IMG/VR virus record: IMGVR_UViG_3300033571_007225
Span: 1 to 24,287 of that record
Strand: one strand, 5' to 3'
Source: a virus
DNA length: 24,287 bases
The position numbers were made by a program, and so were the translations under genes. The notes below the pieces were generated by a model, which saw only the letters and a program-made list of their open reading frames with translations, was not told the origin of the DNA and searched no databases. Position 1 is the first letter of the stretch. Each line of letters begins with the position of its first letter. Shown here in pieces: positions 22,174 through 24,287 of the stretch.

Positions 22174-22231
22174 ATATACGCATACAAACATATACGCATA
22201 TGCGCATACATGCATGAAAGCATGCGCGCAT
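22174..22231. repeat. Alternating purine-pyrimidine tract with ATATACGCATA repeats
   Basis: ATATACGCATA occurs at 22174-22184 and 22190-22200 (period 16). From 22189 to 22216 all 28 bases alternate strictly between pyrimidine and purine. It includes the palindrome TATGCGCATA (22199-22208) and is followed by a small hairpin GCATG-AAAG-CATGC (22212-22225). Such DNA can adopt left-handed or cruciform forms, and can also be a protein-binding or unwinding site. Confidence 0.6.
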
Positions 22232-22252
22232 TCTGGAACAAGGAAAAGATAG

Positions 22253-22302
22253 ATACCTTAGTGCTAAGATAGTGTGATGCCACTAGCTTAGTACTAAGGT
22301 AT
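22253..22302. repeat. 22-bp inverted repeat made of two palindromic 12-mers
   Basis: Arms at 22253-22274 and 22281-22302 are complementary at 20 of 22 positions, with loop TGATGC. Each arm holds a palindrome of its own: CTTAGTGCTAAG (22257-22268, one mismatch) and CTTAGTACTAAG (22287-22298, perfect). The two centres are 30 bases apart, near three helical turns, which favours two dimers bound on the same face. The right palindrome touches the -10 box of the leftward promoter at 22298. No T-run follows on either side, so an operator is more likely than a terminator. Confidence 0.7.
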
Positions 22303-22326
22303 AACTTATTGATAATGAGTTATCAA
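22298..22326 (-). promoter_or_regulatory. Second leftward promoter, covered by operator-like palindromes
   Basis: On the minus strand, TTGATA (22326-22321) is followed after 17 bases by TATACC (22303-22298). These match 5 of 6 and 4 of 6 consensus bases. The first TGATAA palindrome covers the -35 and part of the spacer, and the CTTAGTACTAAG palindrome covers the region just after the -10. Transcription would start near 22291 and give a leader of more than 300 bases before the first late gene. Confidence 0.55.
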
Positions 22327-22365
22327 TATTATGTTTAGGTGGATGGGGGTGATAATGTATTATCA
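22310..22365. promoter_or_regulatory. Tandem operators TGATAA-N4-TTATCA
   Basis: Two 16-bp palindromes with identical half-sites and the same 4-base centre length: TGATAATGAGTTATCA (22310-22325) and TGATAATGTATTATCA (22350-22365). Their centres are 40 bases apart, close to four helical turns. The first overlaps the leftward -35 box. Such paired sites are typical for a dimeric repressor that binds cooperatively. The regulator is not identified in the window. Confidence 0.65.
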
Positions 22366-22537
22366 TTACCATTTATGTTTGGTTTTTGCAGATGGTCAAA
22401 CTTTTTTGCAGAATGCCAGTGTCACATTGTCGTGCACGCAAGTTTCATACCATAAGGTAGGTTGCGTAAGTTATTGCGCTGCAATGAGTTACACTATTGC
22501 AGAATATGGAAAATATTGTGGCATAGTTACTGCATTA

Positions 22538-22596
22538 GGTAGGGCCGTAGGGCCGTAGGGTGCTGTTTGACATATCGGGTAGGGTACGGGTAGGGG
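22538..22596 (+). repeat. GTAGGG repeats with a G-quadruplex motif
   Basis: Five GTAGGG units: at 22539, 22547 and 22555 as an 8-base tandem GTAGGGCC, then at 22579 and 22590. Seven GGG runs lie in 55 bases. The last four form GGGTAGGGTACGGGTAGGGG (22577-22596), which fits four runs of at least three G with loops of 2, 3 and 2. A TTGACA at 22567-22572 lies inside the array, but no -10-like sequence is found 16-18 bases after it, where the G-rich motif lies instead. It ends 50 bases before the rightward gene at 22647. Confidence 0.65.
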
Positions 22597-23032
22597 AGCC
22601 TTTTGCTGTCCACTTGTACACCTATACACTCTGACAGGAGCACAACATGAGCCGGAAGAATCGGAACAATCGCAAGAGCGCGCAACAGATTGTCGAATCG
22701 TTCACGCGCGAAGATATCGTCGCAACCATTGCGGAACGGAACCAGATTTCCGCGCACGTTCTTAAGATAACGCAAGTTATCGAAGCAATGAAAGCTGCCG
22801 GAATGTCTGACGATGCCATTCAAGTGGTGCGCGAGCAGGTTGCAGAAGGAACCATGAAGCGCATTGCATATCTTGAATATAAGGTGCGTCGTGTCGCAAT
22901 CGCACTCACACGTTCGCAAGGTTACAACCACTGGTGCAACATTGTGGAGAACAATCTAGATTTCATTCCAACCGTAGCAGATAAAACGAAAGTCACACTT
23001 TCCAATATGTAACAACCATACCCTACCCGATA
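22573..23032. repeat. 14-bp inverted repeat flanking the first rightward gene
   Basis: TATCGGGTAGGGTA (22573-22586) and its exact complement TACCCTACCCGATA (23019-23032) lie on either side of the 121-codon gene. The left copy is part of the GTAGGG array; the right one begins seven bases after the stop codon. In RNA the 5' leader and 3' end could pair. As DNA they could be two sites for one protein, perhaps the product of the enclosed gene. Confidence 0.6.
22647..23012 (+). CDS. Small basic protein, first rightward gene (121 aa)
   Basis: 121 residues with a strong AGGAG six bases before the ATG. The start is basic (MSRKNRNNRKSAQQ). It is followed by a helical part (VESFTREDIVATIAERNQIS, AHVLKITQVIEAMKAAGMSD, DAIQVVREQVAEG) and a basic segment (MKRIAYLEYKVRRVAIALTR). 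The end is SQGYNHWCNIVENNLDFIPT followed by VADKTKVTLSNM. The alternation of helices could include a helix-turn-helix, but I do not recognise one clearly. It is flanked by an inverted repeat and followed by a terminator, so it is probably a single-gene transcript. An early regulator or DNA-binding protein is a reasonable guess. Confidence 0.75.
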   Translation: MSRKNRNNRKSAQQIVESFTREDIVATIAERNQISAHVLKITQVIEAMKAAGMSDDAIQVVREQVAEGTMKRIAYLEYKVRRVAIALTRSQGYNHWCNIVENNLDFIPTVADKTKVTLSNM

Positions 23033-23041
23033 CGTTAGCAG

Positions 23042-23071
23042 AAAGCATGCATAGAAATATGCATGTTTTTT
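23042..23071 (+). terminator. Rho-independent terminator after the 121-aa gene
   Basis: CATGCATA (23046-23053), loop GAAA, TATGCATG (23058-23065), then six T. An A-run before the stem can extend pairing into the T-run. The stem is AT-rich and only 8 bp strict, so strength is moderate. It begins 30 bases after the stop codon. Confidence 0.7.
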
Positions 23072-23132
23072 GCATTCCATGAATGTTAAAGCATTTTTTA
23101 TCCTGCAATGGATAACATGGATTTTGTTATAT

Positions 23133-23177
23133 GTTGTAATACAACGACGAATAAAAGTTGTAATACAACGACGAATA
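23133..23177. repeat. Two direct repeats holding the palindrome GTTGTA-A-TACAAC
   Basis: A 21-base sequence is repeated exactly at 23133-23153 and 23157-23177 (period 24). Each copy begins with GTTGTAATACAAC, a perfect inverted repeat around one base, followed by GACGAATA. This is the usual form of a pair of repressor sites. They lie directly downstream of a possible leftward promoter (23209-23181), whose start point would fall in the right copy. Confidence 0.7.
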
Positions 23178-23180
23178 GAT

Positions 23181-23209
23181 TTTTTATTTTTTAAGAGCTA
23201 GGATGTCAA
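23181..23209 (-). promoter_or_regulatory. Possible leftward promoter at inverted-repeat end
   Basis: On the minus strand, TTGACA (23209-23204) is followed after 17 bases by TAAAAA (23186-23181), matching 6 of 6 and 4 of 6 consensus bases. Transcription would run into the GTTGTAATACAAC repeats and then antisense to the 121-codon gene. The -10 lies in an A/T run and could be chance. Confidence 0.35.
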
Positions 23210-23460
23210 GGGGTAGCGAGTTTCATTGATACTAAAAAAGTCTGGAAACTACCCCCCTCTTCTTCTCCTCTTAGGATCATCAACCTTAGATTCACCTAGT
23301 TCGACTCCCTTTCAGGTTTGAACCCTACCGTAAACCTAAGGATTCACTTCCCTTTAGGTAGGATTCACCTCCCCTATCAGAGAATCCACCAGATTCACCA
23401 GATTCATCTGTATATCCCGAAGCTTTTCTCCTTTTAGCAAACCTTCTACCCCTTGACATC
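23202..23460. repeat. 259-bp segment bounded by 15-bp inverted repeats
   Basis: GATGTCAAGGGGTAG (23202-23216) and its exact complement CTACCCCTTGACATC (23446-23460) bound a segment very poor in G on the plus strand. Inside are five variants of GATTCACC (about 23289, 23341, 23365, 23390, 23399) and short pairings such as ACCTAA/TTAGGT (23334-23363). Both ends carry TTGACA pointing outward. It could be a structured RNA with a closing stem, a small mobile or MITE-like element, or a bidirectional promoter unit. No target-site duplication was identified. Confidence 0.6.
23325..23459 (-). CDS. Doubtful basic 44-aa ORF inside the inverted-repeat segment
   Basis: The ATG at 23459 lies in the right inverted-repeat arm and has GAGGGG five bases upstream on the minus strand. 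The product reads MSRGRRFAKRRKASGYTDES, GESGGFSDRGGESYLKGSES, LGLR: a basic start followed by Gly/Glu/Ser repeats. The repeats come from the GATTCACC copies, so the coding look may be a by-product of repeated DNA. No promoter is evident for it, and it is opposite in direction to its neighbours. I list it for completeness only. Confidence 0.22.
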   Translation of the reverse strand: MSRGRRFAKRRKASGYTDESGESGGFSDRGGESYLKGSESLGLR

Positions 23461-23482
23461 TAACCCCTCACAAAACTATGAT
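23453..23482 (+). promoter_or_regulatory. Strong rightward sigma70-like promoter
   Basis: TTGACA (23453-23458), an 18-base spacer, and TATGAT (23477-23482): 6 of 6 and 5 of 6 consensus bases. The -35 is part of the right inverted-repeat arm. The -10 contains the apparent ATG of the 67-residue ORF, so the transcript should begin near 23489, after that ATG. It is well placed to drive the genes from 23678 onward. Confidence 0.7.
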
Positions 23483-23681
23483 AACCATACGATACAACCG
23501 CGACTGGCAAGATTTTCAAGTAATAGATCCGCAAGGTCACATTTCACACCACTACGATGATGTATGGAGTGCATGGCATACTGCTAAGTTTTTACAGGAA
23601 AAGTATCACGAGGAGATTCACGTTTCATCTTCCGCACGTTCCAAAGTTAACAAGTTTCTCAAGGAGAACAACGACGCATGA
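23478..23681 (+). CDS. Small hypothetical protein (67 aa), start uncertain
   Basis: 67 residues: MITIRYNRDWQDFQVIDPQG, HISHHYDDVWSAWHTAKFLQ, EKYHEEIHVSSSARSKVNKF, LKENNDA. A compact strand-helix pattern with many aromatic residues suggests a real small fold. The only ATG (23478) lies inside the -10 box of a strong promoter and has no ribosome site. The gene would therefore need a transcript from further upstream or an unusual start. No in-frame ATG, GTG or TTG is seen in the first 30 codons. Its end overlaps the next gene as ATGA. No family is recognised. Confidence 0.6.
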   Translation: MITIRYNRDWQDFQVIDPQGHISHHYDDVWSAWHTAKFLQEKYHEEIHVSSSARSKVNKFLKENNDA

Positions 23682-23863
23682 AATACAAACTAGAACTAGT
23701 TCGCATAAAAGACGTTATATCTGTCGAAACTGACAGTATGCAGACGTTATTTAGTTCTATGGACTTTTTAGACCTTCCAAACAATCCAGTAGAATATTGG
23801 ACTGTTTACGATGAAGAAGGTAAGATTATCGCGCACGATAAGAAAAACATCTACATCAAATAA
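23678..23863 (+). CDS. Small hypothetical protein (61 aa)
   Basis: 61 residues: MKYKLELVRIKDVISVETDS, MQTLFSSMDFLDLPNNPVEY, WTVYDEEGKIIAHDKKNIYI, K. The pattern of strand, helix and a 'WTVYDEEGKIIAHDKK' hairpin is typical of small early phage proteins that bind a partner. It overlaps the previous gene by ATGA and has AAGGAG 11 bases upstream. The same leader, AAGGAGAACAACGA, precedes the next gene. Function unknown. Confidence 0.7.
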   Translation: MKYKLELVRIKDVISVETDSMQTLFSSMDFLDLPNNPVEYWTVYDEEGKIIAHDKKNIYIK

Positions 23864-23874
23864 GGAGAACAACG

Positions 23875-24222
23875 ATGCGTAAAAACTGTAGAGAAGTTAT
23901 GCATGCGTGGAGTGTTTCAAAGCGTAAGCGCGCATGTGATTCAATCTGGACAGAAAACGGTACAGTCTATTCATATCGTACAGCAATCGCACAGCGCCGA
24001 TACGATTCCATCGTAGGAAAGTGGTTGTTTTTTATTAACATGACGAAGTATTCCACTACTACTACGATTCATCAGAATAGTATCTATGCTATGTTGCAGA
24101 GGCTTTATCCTGACGCTATCTTTATAGTATTCGATGATCTTCCACGTGGAGTGCAGGATCTCAAAGAACACTATCCCAGTAACAAGTATAACTATTACAC
24201 CGTACACAGGGAGGCAGCATGA
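23875..24222 (+). CDS. Hypothetical phage protein (115 aa), DUF8033-like pattern
   Basis: 115 residues. The middle part TVYSYRTAIAQRR, then WLFFINMTKYSTTTTIHQNS, resembles small phage proteins with 'sYrT.IA.......v.lN.tkYS.TTs.HQn.i', which I recall as DUF8033; the name is from memory. The end is FIVFDDLPRGVQDLKEHYPS. AAGGAG eight bases before the ATG gives a strong start. The end overlaps the next gene by ATGA. The role is unknown; it is probably an early protein. Confidence 0.7.
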   Translation: MRKNCREVMHAWSVSKRKRACDSIWTENGTVYSYRTAIAQRRYDSIVGKWLFFINMTKYSTTTTIHQNSIYAMLQRLYPDAIFIVFDDLPRGVQDLKEHYPSNKYNYYTVHREAA

Positions 24223-24287
24223 ACAGCAAAGAAGTAGATAATCTCAAAGAACAGATTCGTAGAAAAGAACTGCTCATTCAAGCTATC
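24219..24287 (+). CDS. Start of a further small rightward gene (cut by window)
   Basis: An ATG at 24219 overlaps the preceding stop as ATGA, with GGGAGG seven bases upstream. The first 23 residues are MNSKEVDNLKEQIRRKELLI followed by QAI, a charged amphipathic helix. The gene runs out of the window, so length and function are unknown. Confidence 0.65.
   Translation, partial: MNSKEVDNLKEQIRRKELLIQAI

Larger units (their letters stand above)
22028..22646. other. Regulatory region between leftward and rightward gene sets, no convincing gene
   Basis: About 620 bases upstream of both gene sets. It holds a C-run tract (22123-22138), an alternating purine-pyrimidine tract (22189-22216), paired palindromes CTTAGTRCTAAG (22257-22298), a leftward promoter with two TGATAA-N4-TTATCA operators (22298-22365) and GTAGGG repeats (22539-22596). 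TTGCAGA occurs three times (about 22386, 22406, 22497). Small ORFs on both strands here lack support. The area behaves like a phage switch or origin region; which of these it is cannot be settled by reading. Confidence 0.6.
23013..23477. other. Intergenic region with terminator, direct repeats and inverted-repeat segment
   Basis: 465 bases after the 121-codon gene. In order it holds the 3' copy of the TACCCTACCCGATA repeat, a terminator (23042-23071), two GTTGTAATACAAC repeats (23133-23177), T-runs, and a 259-base pyrimidine-rich segment bounded by 15-bp inverted repeats (23202-23460) with several GATTCACC-like copies. A good rightward promoter starts at its end. Only one weak minus-strand ORF (23459-23325) is worth noting. 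Confidence 0.6.

Noticed and set aside
22041-22283. 80-codon minus-strand ORF upstream of the late operon
   Set aside because: Made of the alternating ATACGCATA tract and C-run; overlaps promoter and operator elements; no ribosome site.
22331-22558. 75-codon Cys/Tyr-rich plus-strand ORF in the switch region
   Set aside because: A possible inner start at 22355 has a G-run before it, but the ORF spans an operator and ends in the GTAGGG array; nothing protein-like is recognised.
22174-23177. CRISPR-like repeats
   Set aside because: Each repeat family has only two to five short copies with no regular unique spacers and no cas genes.
23295-23325. tRNA T-loop-like GTTCGACTCC, possible att site
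   Set aside because: Flanking bases do not form a T-stem, no tRNA body is present, and no integrase gene is in the window.

Overview
The window is part of a tailed double-stranded DNA phage (Caudoviricetes) or a prophage of one. Evidence for this is a contiguous set of terminase, portal, scaffold, HK97-type capsid, adaptor, tail, fibre and lysis genes, almost all on the minus strand, closely packed and often joined by ATGA or TAATG overlaps. No tail-tube, tape-measure or baseplate genes are visible. A short adaptor-type connector is followed by a nozzle-like protein, a GNAT protein and long internal-virion-like proteins, so a podovirus-type short tail is the most likely form (inference). Promoter-like sequences match bacterial sigma70. 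The host cannot be named from the sequence.

Layout, read leftward in the direction of late transcription from about 22.0 kb. A strong sigma70-like promoter (22027-21999) precedes a small virion-type protein (21957-21613), a tiny ORF, a GC-rich mosaic tail or head fibre (21424-20441), and two small proteins. A chained set of tiny lysine-rich proteins follows (DUF6496-like, a Zn-ribbon-like protein and a basic protein, 19819-19408). Next come the terminase small and large subunits (19399-17287) and a cargo-like module: a HEYGH zincin, an ADP-ribosyltransferase-like protein, a holin-like protein, an HNH endonuclease and an NNPGNI-type muralytic protein (17290-13793). Two more small basic proteins, the portal, the scaffold, decoration-like proteins and the major capsid protein lead to the adaptor, fibres, a holin-like protein plus GH108 lysozyme, the nozzle-like protein, GNAT, a Gln/Asn-rich protein and a coiled-coil protein cut by the left window edge (13796-1).

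The right end (22.0-24.3 kb) is the switch region and the start of a rightward, probably early, gene set. About 690 bp and 465 bp without convincing genes carry several different duplicated or palindromic elements: CTTAGTRCTAAG x2, TGATAA-N4-TTATCA x2 over a leftward promoter, five GTAGGG units including a G-quadruplex-type motif, GTTGTAATACAAC x2, and a 259-bp segment bounded by 15-bp inverted repeats with outward-facing TTGACA boxes. Four small rightward genes and one cut by the window edge are preserved.

The most notable observation is that three adjacent but unrelated proteins (muralytic enzyme, ART-like protein, zincin) begin with the same short amphipathic peptide, MNP(F/Y)E(E/Q)(F/W)L. 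It is encoded with different synonymous codons in each gene. I suggest it is a docking or virion-loading tag for a set of co-delivered enzymes; this is inference from sequence alone.
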